64,000 nucleotides of DNA from assembly GCA_963931865.1 (NCBI GenBank), contig OZ007506.1, positions 6,465,393-6,529,392 of the forward strand. Reading direction: 5' to 3'. A program made the translations under genes and the position numbers. The notes under the pieces were generated by a model. It ran no database searches and was not told the origin of the DNA. It saw nothing but the letters and a program-made list of their open reading frames with translations. Source of the DNA: Axinella damicornis. Taxonomy: Eukaryota > Porifera > Demospongiae > Axinellida > Axinellidae. This document shows, piece by piece, positions 1-11,900 of this stretch (position 1 is its first letter; each line of letters begins with the position of its first letter).

Positions 1-371
1 GTTTCTGGCATTTCCGTCGTAGTTCCAGTCAGCGTTTAGCTCACATTCACGAAGCAGCCTCCCTAGTGACTCCTCCAGGACGCCTACTCTCCGTTTCCAA
101 GGTTAGATCGCTCTAGGCTATACCGAACACTGAGAAAGGGACGCAGTTTGAAGCGCGGTACCGGTATACCACGTGCGATAAATTGAGACGATTATTACGA
201 ATTATCTCGTCATTCGCGGAAACGCCCAATTCAATTTTTCGCGTATTAAAATGTTTTTAACAGTATTCTCAAGTTTAGGGGGGCTAATTCAATTTTTGTG
301 GGTTAGGCCACTCTGGTTCTCAGCCCTTCGATTGAAAGGTTTCTACTAAATCTCCAGTGGATAGCTAACAC
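1..371. other. Left flank, no gene recognised
   Basis: I see no open frame with domain character here. The minus-strand tail exon that should follow the membrane exon at 372-472 is not present within these 371 bases, so it lies outside the window or is lost. Confidence 0.5.
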
Positions 372-472
372 CTTTGCAGACAGCATCTTGCAATTCCACC
401 AAGGATAATGCACAGCATCAGCACACTGAACACGCCAATGGTGGTTCCAGCCACGTGCAACACCTCTTCCAT
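372..472 (-). CDS. Membrane exon (M1) of a transmembrane-adaptor-like gene, partial
   Basis: Read on the minus strand, an ATG at 472-470 opens MEEVLHVAGTTIGVFSVL, followed by a hydrophobic span and the juxtamembrane IARCCLQ. The exon ends CTGCAAAG followed by a GTGTTAGC donor, in the same phase (two bases of a codon) as every paralogue. An arginine before the CC pair is unusual for the family. The matching tyrosine-tail exon would lie at lower coordinates and is not in the window, so the gene cannot be judged intact. The same exon, inverted, occurs at 31698-31798, which makes these two copies each other's closest relatives. Confidence 0.6.
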
Positions 473-639
473 GACTCCAGCCAGTCTCTAAACGCAGACA
501 GATAAAGAAGGCGGGCTGTGGATACATTTGGAGGCGCGCGCAGGAGGAACTGCAGGGGGGTGGGTCTAGCGCCGGCGCCTTAGCCCCCGCTTTTTTACAA
601 GCGACAAAAGCTGGGCGCGGAGGCCTGGGAATGAGGCTA

Positions 640-850
640 AGGTAGGGCGGGGTAATTCGGGCCACTTCAACTTCAGGTCAACGGTAACTAAAAACGGACA
701 GACTTTAGGCAAACTTCTGGCCATGTATATCCAGGGACTCAACCTGCCTACAACTCACTAGAAGCAAGAATAAAAGGATGCTTCTTTCCTGTTGCAACGT
801 TGAAGTGGCCCGAATTACCCCGTACTATACCGTGGCCCGACGCCCTACCT
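640..850. mobile_element. TA-flanked MITE (AGGTAGGGC ends)
   Basis: Terminal inverted repeats AGGTAGGGCGGGGTAATTC and its imperfect complement at the right end bound about 211 bp, flanked by TA on each side (638-639, 851-852). A GGGGTAATTCGGGCCACTTC block is repeated inverted inside the right arm. TA duplication suggests a Tc1/mariner-class non-autonomous element. The related paralogous region near 31850 lacks most of it. Confidence 0.55.
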
Positions 851-982
851 TAATCTCGTTCCCAGACCAGTCAAACGGTCATTGTTGAATATTCGGTGCA
901 GTATCTTTCCTGGGGTTCTGAAGATATTTGTTAACTTCAGTGGCTAACTATACTGGCTGAATCGTGTGATCAAGCAGGCCTA

Positions 983-1028
983 TCCATGAGCTGTATCCAC
1001 ACATTTGTGTGGATACAGCTCATGGATA
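983..1028. repeat. 46-bp perfect palindrome
   Basis: TATCCATGAGCTGTATCCAC is followed by its exact inverted copy, then by a third partial copy at about 1040-1060. Other units of the array carry this segment once, in the form gagctgtatccacactg. A near-identical palindrome with one mismatch occurs at about 31994-32039, so the inverted duplication predates that segmental duplication. Confidence 0.8.
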
Positions 1029-1192
1029 CTCAATGCATCGAGTATCCATGAGCTACATCCACGTGACTGTTTCCCATTAGTGGAGGCCGACACATTTCTG
1101 TTGGGAAAGCACCTCCTTAGTTTCTGAAAGGACTATTAACGAAAGCATTTAGCAGAAAACCAACTCTCAACTCTCACTATTTTTGCCCTTAA

Positions 1193-1906
1193 TCCTTTAA
1201 GCCCCATAGACGTCTATAGGCGTCATTTAGACCCTATGCACTTGTAGGGCTTCTCGCCAGCCAAAAAGAGACCAAAAAGGCTTCAGAGGGCCTAGGGACG
1301 ACTTTCAGGCACGAACTCAAAAATTTGGTCAGATTTCGGCGCGCCCTCCCCACTAAATGAAAGGCAGGGGGGGTTTCGAAAGGGGGGGCGAGGGCCCCCC
1401 CTTCGCCTGTCGTGGGCGTTTTTTGATTTTAATTCATTGACCCGAGGATTTTTGATTCTAATGATATTCATAGACCCCACCCAGGGCCTCAAGAAAACAT
1501 GCAAATTGGTGGTGTAAGGTGTGCCATCAGTCTGATCTGGCCCAAGTTTAGGGAAATGCTGGGCGAAAATCCGGCTGACATCCACCTTTGACCTCCGATT
1601 GCTGGGCTTGTAGGGGGTCATGAATATCATTAATGGTATTGCCAGAGGGGTCTCTCCATGCGTGCGGGCCCCACCAAGTTTGGCCGCCGAGGAGCGAATG
1701 CTGTGGGAGAGGAGTACCTACGAAAGTGGTGTGCGCTGAATGCATGAAAATGTGTTGTCTTGGTGGGAAGAATTCGGTGGTTAAAGGGTTAATATGTGCA
1801 TGGAGGATCAATGAATCTCATTAAAAATCGGCAAACCATCCCAAACTGGCACACAGTGCAAGTCTAGGCCGTTTTGAGGGCCCATTCTCACCAACTATGA
1901 ATCTCA
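1193..1906. mobile_element. TTAA-bounded insertion, piggyBac-like
   Basis: The paralogous copy near 32210 reads gcccTTAAagttagta. Here that single TTAA is replaced by TTAA (1189-1192), about 714 bp, and TTAA (1907-1910). A further TTAA at 1789-1792 pairs with the left one through inverted ends TCCTTTAA and TTAAAGGG, so a 596-bp element plus a second adjacent insertion is possible. TTAA targeting is the hallmark of piggyBac. No transposase is encoded. The interior has G-rich and C-rich runs at about 1365-1400. Confidence 0.6.
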
Positions 1907-1910
1907 TTAA

Positions 1911-2660
1911 AGTAGTTAGTACACAATTTATATTAATCTTATGTAGTACATTACTCTTATGGCCATCTCACTACGAAAGCCAGTCAATGGTTGAGAGGTC
2001 TGCTCTTAGCCTATTAGTGTATGGACATAACCTTTGACCTTGAAGTTACTGAGTAAATAACCTTCTATCCTGCACTGCAAGAGGCAGTTTGGTGTTTAGT
2101 CAATAGCTACATTGAGGCAGAGACCCTTCCCGTGAACATTGATTTTCGCTGAGGAACAACTCCATGCTGTTGCCATTGGTCAATTGTTCAGCAGTTTGGT
2201 TCAAGTGACTAAGAGATAGATTTCGCCAAAGACCCCACAAATTGTGCAGCTAGCTATTCAGATTTCATAATGAGTTCGTCTTTATTATTATTGTTTCCAG
2301 AAGTACCCAGATTTTTTGCCAATAGCTTGCAGAATTCCCAACACCTTTGCTTGAAAAATTGTTCATAGGGATGATCTAGACTTTATGACAAAGTGGGATG
2401 GCCACACTCAGCTAAGTACACAGTTTGGTTGAAGAGGTAACAGCACTGTGATGCTAAAACAAACTTGTCTATGTAGAATGTGTGGCCAATGTGATATGAA
2501 CAGTGCCTTGCGTATACATAAGAACTATTTTGACCATGTACAAAGTTGTGTTTCTATAGTACAGTAAATTGCAGCATAATTATTTAGTGATAGTGAATGC
2601 AATGCAATGTTCAATGAAAACAGGCAGTAAATGAGCAATGGTGGAGTATTGTCCAATGCA
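1911..2660. other. Duplicated non-coding segment, no gene seen
   Basis: Colinear with about 32220-32945 and partly with other spacers of the array (for example the gtcaattgttcagcagtttggttcaag block). I see no conserved open frame in it. Confidence 0.5.
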
Positions 2661-2669
2661 AGAGAAACT

Positions 2670-2716
2670 TAGCCTCATTCCCAGACTCCTCCCAAGGGCG
2701 TCTGGGAATGAGGCTA
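2670..2716. mobile_element. 47-bp foldback element with 9-bp target duplication
   Basis: TAGCCTCATTCCCAGACTCC and its inverse TCTGGGAATGAGGCTA form a hairpin. Direct repeats AGAGAAACT flank it (2661-2669, 2717-2725). The paralogous unfilled site is gcaagagaaactgttacacgg at 18907-18915. The duplicated copy at 32955-33002 also carries the element. Confidence 0.85.
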
Positions 2717-3292
2717 AGAGAAACTGTTGCATGGCACACATGGCAACAAGCAAGGTATTCGACTATAAGGTTATTGTTATTTGGATGGTATTTGTGTATA
2801 GCAAACAAACCCTATACATGAAGTAAATGCAGTAAGATGATTCATTCTATGAAACTCTACAAACATGCACACTAGCTACTGAGTCAGTCTAACGAGCCTA
2901 CTGAGTCAGTCTAACAAGAGTTAGTAGTGAATGACATAGCAGCAATATTAATGCTCATTCAATCTACCACCTCATATATTAAACTAGCATCATCATCTTG
3001 TATAAATGTTTCCACTTGGCCGTACGCAGGGTTTGAAGAAAGTTGTACTATACCATCTTGCGTGGAAGATTCAATCATGCCATATGCAGGGTTTTGAGAA
3101 GCATCTTCTTGCAAGAAAGGTTCAATCTGGGCATACACATGGCATTGAAAAACTGCATCATCTTGTGTATAAATTGCAGAACTGACATAATCCGGATTTT
3201 GAACTGCATCTTCGTCAGAGGTAGTTTCAACTTGGCTGTATACGGGATCTTGAACTTTGGACATGTTAGCCATGTATGTAGGACATTCAAAG

Positions 3293-3375
3293 TAACTCTA
3301 TGGAATGGACTAATGGACTACTTTAGCAAAGTAACTGAAAGTAACTTTATGGAATGGACTAATGGACTACTTTAG
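3293..3375. repeat. Minisatellite at duplication edge
   Basis: Two imperfect units of tggaatggactaatggac plus tactttagcaaagtaactg. Related arrays lie at about 36230-36380 and 42950-43170. Confidence 0.7.
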
Positions 3376-3384
3376 CAAAACGAT

Positions 3385-3540
3385 GTGTATATTGGTCCGG
3401 CAGGAAGTACATACTTTAGGTATAGGTACCGGAAACGTGCGCACATCTAGAACCGGCCCTGGCCCTAATATACCCTAACCCATTGCCCTAATATACCCTT
3501 ACACATTGCCCTACTTCCTGCTGGACCAATATCCACTTCG
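3385..3540. mobile_element. MITE-like inverted repeat (TATTGGTCCGGCAGGAAGTA)
   Basis: TATTGGTCCGGCAGGAAGTA at the left is matched by TACTTCCTGCTGGACCAATA at the right, about 150 bp in all, with a tandem ccctaatataccctaaccca block inside. The same element is present at about 36390-36535, so it predates duplication A. Confidence 0.65.
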
Positions 3541-6276
3541 TTAGCAAAATGCAATGGACTGGTACTTTAGCGAAGTAACTGAGTGAATAGCTTCTGTCCT
3601 GCACTGAACAAGCAATTTTACGGCAGTTTGGGTGAGTCCATTAGTCCATTCCAGTAGTTCAGTCCAGCTGCTCTGGCCTGTTGCGGCATCTTTCCTGGGA
3701 TTCTAAAGTTCACGTAGCGAGCTGTATCCACACTGTTTCCCATTACAGGCTGACACATTTCTGCTGGAAAAGCACCTCCCCTAAGCTTTCAATTGAGAAC
3801 TTGAAGCTTCGATCTGTCCTGCACTGAATGAGTCACAGTGAGTAGTCCAATCCAGTATGGTTAAGCATGTAACATGAACAGGAAATCAGCTCTAATTATC
3901 GACTGGAAGCAGATAGAAACTTGCTGTAAAGTTCAGAAGATAGCACAGTCTTTAATTTCCTCCAGATATATGTTACAAATTTCATAGCTCTACCTGCTGT
4001 GGTAATGTATGTAGCCAAACATAAAAAATTAGTGGGCATGTGGGGTAACTTTGAACAGTAGCTATATAGCTACAAAAGAAGAGTTGTTGCTCTGCACGAG
4101 TTTATCCCTAGTGCTATTTGCAGAAGGGTAGTTGCATGCTGACTCTTGCTGGGTAGCTAAGTTTACGCTTTCAGAGATTGAAGACTCAAAGCTAGCTGGC
4201 TCCAGTGCGAAAGGACTTCAGACCTCAAGTGTTTGTAGTTTGTAGCTATGTACCAAGTCTGAGCTTGAACCTCATCTCCTCAGTGCACCCTCCATTCCAA
4301 GTTACCCTCCATTCTAACCCGCACCTTTACCTTAGTCCATGCAGTCCAGTTCATTGTGATTGTAGCTACCCACCCAAGAGTTATACTGAGCTGGTGTGTG
4401 TGTGTGCAGTGCTGATTGTCATTTAGAGATTTAATGCTCCTATATTGAAAATTTTCAGGCTCCTAACTAAACCCTGTCACCCACTGCATCCTTTAGCCTC
4501 AGTTTCTGGTTCATTAGCAATTCATGTAGCTATAAATCCATGCCTCTAAACCACCATTAGTAAAAGTGTAGAAGTTTCTCATGATCATGCAGCATATACA
4601 ATTACAAATGCTTTAGTCTAACGCTGACTTCAGTACGGTCCTGTTTACAAAGGGTAATCATTGCATGTACTAGTGTTATGGTGCAAGCACTTATAGCTGT
4701 TAGTATCGGTTTTACATTGTTGCATATTTTCTAAGTATTGTAGCTAACAACCGCTATAATTATTGAGGCAGAGACCTTTCCAATGAACATAGTTTTCACT
4801 AAGGAATAGCCTCAAGCTGTTGCCATTAGCCAATTGTTCATGCGAAGGTTTGGTTCAAGCCGCTGAAAATACATGTATATGGTAAATTAACTATAGCTAC
4901 TAGAGTTTCAATGGTATAGTGGATTTGTTCATAGCTAATAGATGTCGCCAAAATACCCCATGAGTCTTCATCGCGCAGTGTCTACTGTTGTGTAACGTTC
5001 TCCATTATTTTTGTTTCAAGAAGTAATTGTTATGTAGCAAGCTATAGCTAATTGTGTAACCTATCTTGTGAAATTACTAACACCTTTGCTGCAAATGATG
5101 ATCTGCTTCAAAAATTATTCACAGGGTTGTTCTAGGCTATATTATGACAAAAGGGGATGGCCACACTCAACTAACTAAGAACACAGTTTGGGTGAATAGG
5201 TAACAGCACTGTGATGCTAAAACAAACTCCCTTGTAGAACGTGTGGTCAATGTGACCAATGGGTATGAACAGTGCTAGAGCATGAGTTTCTACCACAGGC
5301 ATTGATTTAATTTTCGAAGATTGAATCTTCAAACACCCAAGGGTTCCTGGTGTAACAGAACTGTACCGAGTTACGGCGCCGCACTGCAAACTCAGCTCAG
5401 TGCAGTAGACTGTACACTCAGTCATGATTCTGGGTATACTATAGTAGCTACTATAATATTTATACCTTTGCAGACAGCATATTGCAATTGCACCAAGGAT
5501 AATGCACAGTATCAGCACACTGTACACGCCAATGGCGGGTCCAACCACCTTAAACACCTCTTCCATGACTCTTGCACCTGCAGTCTAACGCGAATTACTA
5601 GCACTAGGAGGTGGTCTGGAGGCGCGGCTGCAAGTCAATTATTAATTGTTACCTCGAGAGGCTACGGTCGTTCCCAGACCCCACTACTGGACTGCCGTAA
5701 AATACTTTGATCAGTGGAGCATCTTTCCCTGAGTTCTAAAGATATTCAACTACAGTGGATATGACTGGATCGTGTGATTAAGGAGGCATTGAGCATCTAT
5801 GAGCTGTATCCACACTGTTTCCCATTAGTGGCTGTCACATTTCTGCTGGCAAAGTACCTCCCCTAAGCTTTCATTTGAGAATTCTTTGCCTGCTTAGCTC
5901 CTGAAAGGACTATTAGAAGAGCAGTTAGCAGAAACCAAACTTGGTATGAGCACGTAACCTTTGACCTCGAAATAATTCACAAGGTTGATCTAGGCTAAGT
6001 GGGATGGCCACACTCAACTAAGTACACAGTTTGGTTGAAGAGGTAACAGCACTGTGATGCTAAAACAAACTTGCTTGTTGAATATGTGGTCAATGTGAAT
6101 AATGGTGCCTTGTGTATATATACATATAAGAGCTATTTTGACCACGTGTTATTCTTTTGCAGGGAGACTTTGCTTGATTAGAGCTTGAATGGTTGGTCTT
6201 TGATATGAGTGTAGTCCAAGATCCATACATTGTTGATTAATATATATATAAAGTGCATGACAGCAGTACTGTTCAT

Positions 6277-7435
6277 TCAATCTACCACCTCATATACACT
6301 AGCATCTTGAGTAAATGTTTCCACCTCGCCATACACAGGGTTTGGAGAATGTTGTACTATACCATCTTGTGTGGAAGATTCAATCATGAACAGGCCATAT
6401 GCAGGGTTGTGAGAAGCTTGAACAGTGCCTTCTTGTAAGGAAGGTCCAATCTGGGCATATACATGGCTTTGAGTATCATCTTTTGTAGAAATTGCAGAAT
6501 TGACATATTGAACTGCATCTTCATGAGGGGAAGTTGCAACTTGGCTGTTGTGCCATTTCTGTAAGAATATGAACATAGTACCATATCTTCAGCATCCCTA
6601 ATATTTCCACACCCTTTCACCCAAATGGGATAAATAGTCTCTATAATGTCAAGTTAAGTGTTATTTACCTGGATATTATATTATGCACACTGGTACAGTA
6701 CTACTTAATACTTGGGTGTAGTTAGAAGTTTACATACCAGACAAAAATGTTCTAACTGTGGTGGAGATCAAACTTCAGACCAAACTCTGATCAAAATCAC
6801 TGAATTATATATCCTGCCATGCAAGCAAATGCTTGCATGCCCGATACTGCATGCATTAAAGCAGTCTAGTATGTGTAGCATGAAAGATACAGTAGCCCAT
6901 ATTGTGGTTCCACTCATTTGTACGGCTATAGCTACAACCTATTGTAACTGCATGAACAAACTTACTGACAATTTAAGTCTCTGTTCCCTTTTCAGTTCCT
7001 TCAATCTCTTATGCCATCTAATATGATTATATGGAGGCAAAATGGTGCATCAATACCAGGACAGTTTGTTAACTTGGAGGAGCCCTTGCTTATATTGTAG
7101 CAGGCCAAGGCCAGTTTCTGAAATGTCAACCTATGCACCCCTTGCAGAAGTAGAGATGCTTTTCCACGCTCACCTCAGCAAACAGGTAGCTACTGTGATT
7201 ATCAAACACCCAAGGGTTCCATGGTGTAACGGAACACTGTACGTATACTCACTTATGGCGCCGTACTGCATACACAGTGTAGCTATTGAGCACACTAAAC
7301 ATTCAGTCATAGGTATAGTAATATCATTCCTTACCTTTGCAGACAGCATATTGCAATTGCACAAAGGACAATGCACAGTATCAGTACACTGTACACGCCA
7401 ATGGTGGGTCCAACCACCTGCAGCACCTCTTCCAT
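6277..7435 (-). pseudogene. Adaptor-like gene copy, exons 7435-7335 and 6558-6277, frame-shifting deletion
   Basis: The membrane exon (ATG at 7435-7433) is intact with the CC pair and a GTAAGGAA donor. The tail acceptor cttacag at 6565-6559 is intact, but a deletion right after the exon start removes the ECPTYTANMCKVQDPAY region of paralogues. The coding sum 101 + 282 = 383 is not a multiple of three, so splicing leads into a frame without the tyrosine motifs. The motif frame downstream (HVYAQI, NPAYG, NPVYG, VYEVVD) is still open, so the deletion may be young or another start may be used. The copy at 39634-40781 shares the deletion, which therefore predates duplication A. Confidence 0.7.
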
Positions 7436-8045
7436 AACTGCAGCACCTGCAGTCGCTTGCAGTCTAATAAACAAGCAACGGGCTGTGTGGTTAAATATTT
7501 GGAGGCTCGCGCGCGCAGAGGGTCTGGAGGCGTGGCTCATGACTACTAGACTTGTGACGTCTGAAGCTATTCGCTGAGACAGCATTCGGTTTTGTCTGAA
7601 AACGAGTGTTACACGACACACATGGCAACAAGCAAGGTATATTCGACTAAGGTTGGATGGTATATATTTTCAACCATAGTGCTGCATGTGTGCATGGGGT
7701 ATTGACCATCAGCACTGCAGGGTTCTAGCTGCACTTAGCTAGCTACTACCAGCATGTATGCAGCATTGCATGCATTTTGTCATGATAACTGTAGCTACAT
7801 TAACTATATTGAGCTAAGCTGTCCCAGGCCCCAGCCCATGCAGGATAAATTATGAGCAAATTTTGTGGAACCATGCATGCAAGGATCAAGTCTCATGCCA
7901 GCTGTGAAATCAGTATACTAAATGTAGCAAACAAACCCTATACATGAAGTAAATGCAGTAGCTAAGGTGATATTCATTCTATGAAATTCTACAACATACA
8001 AACTGACAAGAATTAGTAGTGCATGACATATGCAGCAAATCGCAT

Positions 8046-8227
8046 TCACTCTACCACCTCATATATTATACTAGCATCATTATCTTGTATAAATGTTTCC
8101 ACTTGGCCATGCACAGAGTTTGAAGAACGTTGTACTTTACCATCTTGTGTGGAAGATTCAATCATGCAATAAGCAGGGCTTTGAGAAGCATCTTCTTGCA
8201 AGAAATGTTCAATCTGGGCATACACGT
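8046..8227 (-). pseudogene. 5'-truncated tyrosine-tail exon
   Basis: The minus-strand frame ends at 8046 and contains HVYAQI, NSVHGQV (tyrosine replaced by histidine) and IIYEVVE. Homology stops at 8228, where the sequence switches to the gacgaccccatgcacc-type spacer that lies near 20370 and 24600 in other units. This is a chimeric junction between two segmental duplications. Confidence 0.7.
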
Positions 8228-8478
8228 GGACGACAACCCCACTCATGCACCAATAGCCAATGTAATTACTCAAAGCAACTATAAATCTATCGTATAATTA
8301 TAGACTCTGAGTCTGACCGTTCAGCCTTGTTCCCAACCTGCAGCCCAGCCTAGGCCTGCAGCTGTGAGGTCACTATAACCTTTACGTAAAGCAAAATTTA
8401 ACCATTGATTCTGCAAACATGCACACTAGCTACGGAGTCCATCTAATGAGAATAGTGCATGACAGCGGCAATGCTCAT

Positions 8479-8946
8479 TCAATCTACTAATTCATATCCA
8501 TTAGCATCATCATCTTGTGTAAGTGTTTCCACCTCGCCATACGCAGGATTTGGAGAAAGTTGTACTATACCATCATGTGTGGAAGATCCAATCGTGAACA
8601 GGCCATATGCAGGGTTTTGAGAAACTTGAACCACGCCTTCTTGTAAGGAAGGTCCAATCAGGGCATACACATGGCTTTGAGTATCATCTTGTGTAGAAAT
8701 TGCAGAACTGACATATTCAGGGTTTTGAACTGCATCTTCGTGAGGGGAAATTTCAACTTGGCTGTATGCAGGATCTTGAACTTTGCACATGTTAGCAGTG
8801 TACGTAGGACATTCACTTGTCACAACATTTCTGTAAGAAGGTGAGGCATAGCCAGTACCATTCAACATCCCAAAACGGGATAAAATTAATAGTCTCTAAT
8901 GATGTTGTCTAATTTACCTGCCGTAGAGTACGTGTATCAAGCGCCC

Positions 8947-8983
<37 letters not shown>

Positions 8984-11900
8984 TTCACACAAACGTTCTT
9001 GCACAGGGTTCAAAAGCAGTGCAGTAAGGGCCCACCCATCACAAAAGTCCTAAGCACTTAGCTTAACCTTTGGGTATACGGTTTTGCATTCAGAAAAGGC
9101 CAATTTGCACTGCAGTGAAGTATCAACTATGGTGTGCTTTCAATGCTGAGTGTTTCTGAAAGACTTTGTGAAGGCAAGCAATACGTGGACAAATTGACAT
9201 GCATATTCATAGCTGGTCATTGATATTCACAGCTTAGCTACCATAGTGCTTGTTGTTTTACCAACCCCTCAACTTGCTATCGCAACATGAGAATTTGAAG
9301 AAACATACTTACAAACAGAGAATCCTTGAAATAGAGCATGCTTCTTTCTCCCCTATTGTGATGTCATCAACTGGAGGCCTCGGACACATTGCGACCTCAA
9401 CATAGCTAGACAAGAGTCTTGCCACCCTCCTTGCAGAAAAATGGGACCAACCCTACAGGTACAACTCAGATGCCGTTTGTCATTCTCCCTCCTTTGATCT
9501 TCAATCCAAGCCATACGAGGGACTTGCTCATCATCTGACAGGGCTTTGAGATTCGACCAGCCACAGATCGATCTAGTGATAAGTGAGTCGCTAGTATCCT
9601 AGGAACGAGGCTAGCATAGTTAGAAGTCTCTTGTACTAGCTACCAGACATTGGTGGCCCTACATGCAAATCAAACTCCAGACCATACTGATATGATCAAA
9701 CCACATGCAGAAATAAAATTATTTTGACATGCATAGCAAATGCTTGCATGCCTGATACTGCATGCACGAAAGCGGTCTATATATCACTGCAAAAACAAAG
9801 TAGTTACTTTGACTGCTTGGTGGTTACTATAGCTGCACCGTGTTTGGACATGCAGGATCGAGGCAATACTATTAGAATGTGGAGGACGATATAGCATCCT
9901 ACATAAACTGAGCATTCCCCTACATAAACCAGGTTTGTGTATACTACCGGAATGGCCACTCTATGTAGGATGCTACTGAAATCCAGATGTACAACTTGGT
10001 TCCTGCATGTTGCAACTGTAGTAACCACCAAGCAATCAAAACAACTACACCGTTTTTGCAGTGATATAGTATGTGTAGCATGAAAGATACAGTGGCGCAT
10101 TGTGGTTGCACTCATTTGTATGACTACAATCTATTCAACTATAGTAACTGCATACACCAACTTACTAACAATTTAAGTTTCTGCATGTATTCCTTTATCA
10201 ATTCCTTCAATTTCTTGTTCGATCTAAATATGGAGGCAAAATTGTGCATCAATAATACCAGGATAGTTTGTAATGCATGATAATTTGGAGGAGCCATTGC
10301 CGATAGAAGGGTTGTGAATTGTCCTCATTGAAGTTAATTAGGTTGCCTCAGTTAATGTTAGCCTCATAACCATGCAGGCATGATTGCCACATGAACCTAC
10401 TTCCCACCTATAGCTTTCTTGTAATCAGTTGCTCAAGAAATATCAGGAATTGGTCAGGCAGGTGCATGTAATTGGAACTTAGGTTACTATAGGTTACTAT
10501 ATTTATGTGTAAGCTATTCACTAGCTATAGTTGTGGTTTGTGGGGCAAAAGCTATTAATACTTTCGTTATTGGATAAATGTTTTAATTGACAAAAGGCAG
10601 GATATTGATCAAGGTCACGGGATGAGGCATAGCTAAACTGCAACTGAGGCAACCCAATTTAGCTAGGTTGAATCAACCCTCCATTTCTTGCAGCTTGTTT
10701 ATTATGTGTGCATCCAGCTACATGCACATAATTATATCACTGTAAAAATCCTGGGTAGTTTCAACCTAGATTCGGTTGCCTGAGTTGCAATGGTTAGTTG
10801 CACACCAACAATACCTTGCTGGATCTGGTGGTGCAGCTCTCATGCATGAACCCAGCACTAAATTCATTGGGAAGCCATGCAGAGTACGTGCAGTAATTAT
10901 GTTGGTGCCATCTGGGTGCAATATTCAGATGATGCCACTAATGGTCTGGATAATATTCATTGTGTAATTGGAACTTAAGGTACTATATTCATGTATGAGC
11001 TATTGGCTAGCTAGTTGTGGTATGTGGGGCAAAAGCTATTCATACTTCTGTCATTGGGATAAACAACATTTGTGATGAAGGCCTGAGGATGAAGGTCAGG
11101 GGACGTGTCATCGCTAAACTGCAACTGAGGCAAGGTTGAATCAGCCCTCCATTTCTTGCAGTGCATGTACAATCAACCTGGCAGCTGGAATGTTCAAGCA
11201 GTTTTCAAGTAACGTGTAGCCCCTGATGATGCAGGACCACTAGTCTAGCAGCCTAGCCCCTTGTTTCCCCAGCACGGATCGACTCATGTAACCGCACGGT
11301 GATAAGGAGGGTCTAGAAAACTTTGGACCACTTTACTTGAACTCTACTCAAAATCCAGTAGATGCAATCAGATTGCAGCTGACACGTGTAATCTTTCAAT
11401 TTGCTCAGTAACAAGCGTTGAAGACTGACTGAAGTCGCCTGTGTTTTGCTGCTCTCCGGCACAGCAACCAAACAGGCAGAAGTACAAACAGCAATCGAGG
11501 TTAGCGGGCCAGAATTGATTGACTGCAGTTGTACTATTTATGCCGTAAAGACACGTGACTTCAGCTTAATGCTTTTGTACCGACTAAAGTGGTCCAAAGT
11601 CACTTCTGGACCTTTCTTCTCCATGCGTGCATACTGAAAGCGATTTGTGTGCTGGAGAAAGCGAAGGCTAGCTTGTTAGACTACAGAACCACTAAATATC
11701 GATATGCTGTGTGCTTGTCATGATGATCCAATGTTTTGATTTACTGGACTTCGACAGCAAACAGCTGCAGGCATTGAGTTAGTTTTCGTAGATTGAATCT
11801 TCAAACACCCAAGGGTTCCTGGTGTAACCGAACACTGTACCGAGTTTCGGCGCCCCACTACATAGCTATTCAGTGCAGTAAACTGTACACTCATGATTCT

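Larger units (their letters stand above)
2959..5566 (-). pseudogene. Adaptor-like gene copy, membrane exon 5566-5466 and tail 3290-2959, broken
   Basis: The membrane exon is intact: an ATG at 5566-5564, MEEVFKVVGPAIGVYS, a hydrophobic span, a CC pair and a CTGCAAAG donor. An in-frame TAG seven codons upstream of the ATG supports this start. The tail frame ends at 2959 and carries DPVYSQV, NPDYV, HVYAQI, two NPAYG and LIYEVVD. Its 5' end is replaced near 3290 by a minisatellite (units of ggaatggactaatggac), so the cttacag acceptor and first codons seen in paralogues are absent. The pair therefore looks broken, unless another acceptor is used. The break coincides with the left edge of the 3.3-8.2 kb duplication. 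Confidence 0.65.
3293..8228. repeat. Segmental duplication A, copy 1
   Basis: Colinear with about 36306-41840, including matching non-coding blocks such as 4205-4426 with 37222-37443. It contains the membrane exons at 5466-5566 and 7335-7435 and the tails at 6277-6558 and 8046-8227. The right edge is an abrupt junction inside the tail at 8228. The spacers inside it (for example 3540-5460) show no further coding potential. Confidence 0.85.

Noticed and set aside
303..665. Minus-strand 120-codon frame across the first membrane exon
   Set aside because: It reads the membrane exon in the wrong phase; the ATG frame at 472 matches the paralogues.
3075..3290. Second open frame (KLKLPLTKMQFK...) recurring in all tail exons
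   Set aside because: It overlaps the tyrosine frame in another phase. Its conservation follows from paralogy, and the tyrosine frame is the one that fits the splice phase in the four intact pairs.
5171..5566. Membrane exon read through as one 131-residue protein
   Set aside because: The CTGCAAAG/GTATAAAT donor is conserved in all copies, so sequence after it is intron.
5550..5590. Upstream extracellular exon joined at ctgcag before the ATG
   Set aside because: The CAG is not kept in all copies, the copy at 28013 differs by one base upstream of the ATG, and in-frame stops precede the ATG in others. The ATG is the simpler start, though transcripts could overturn this.
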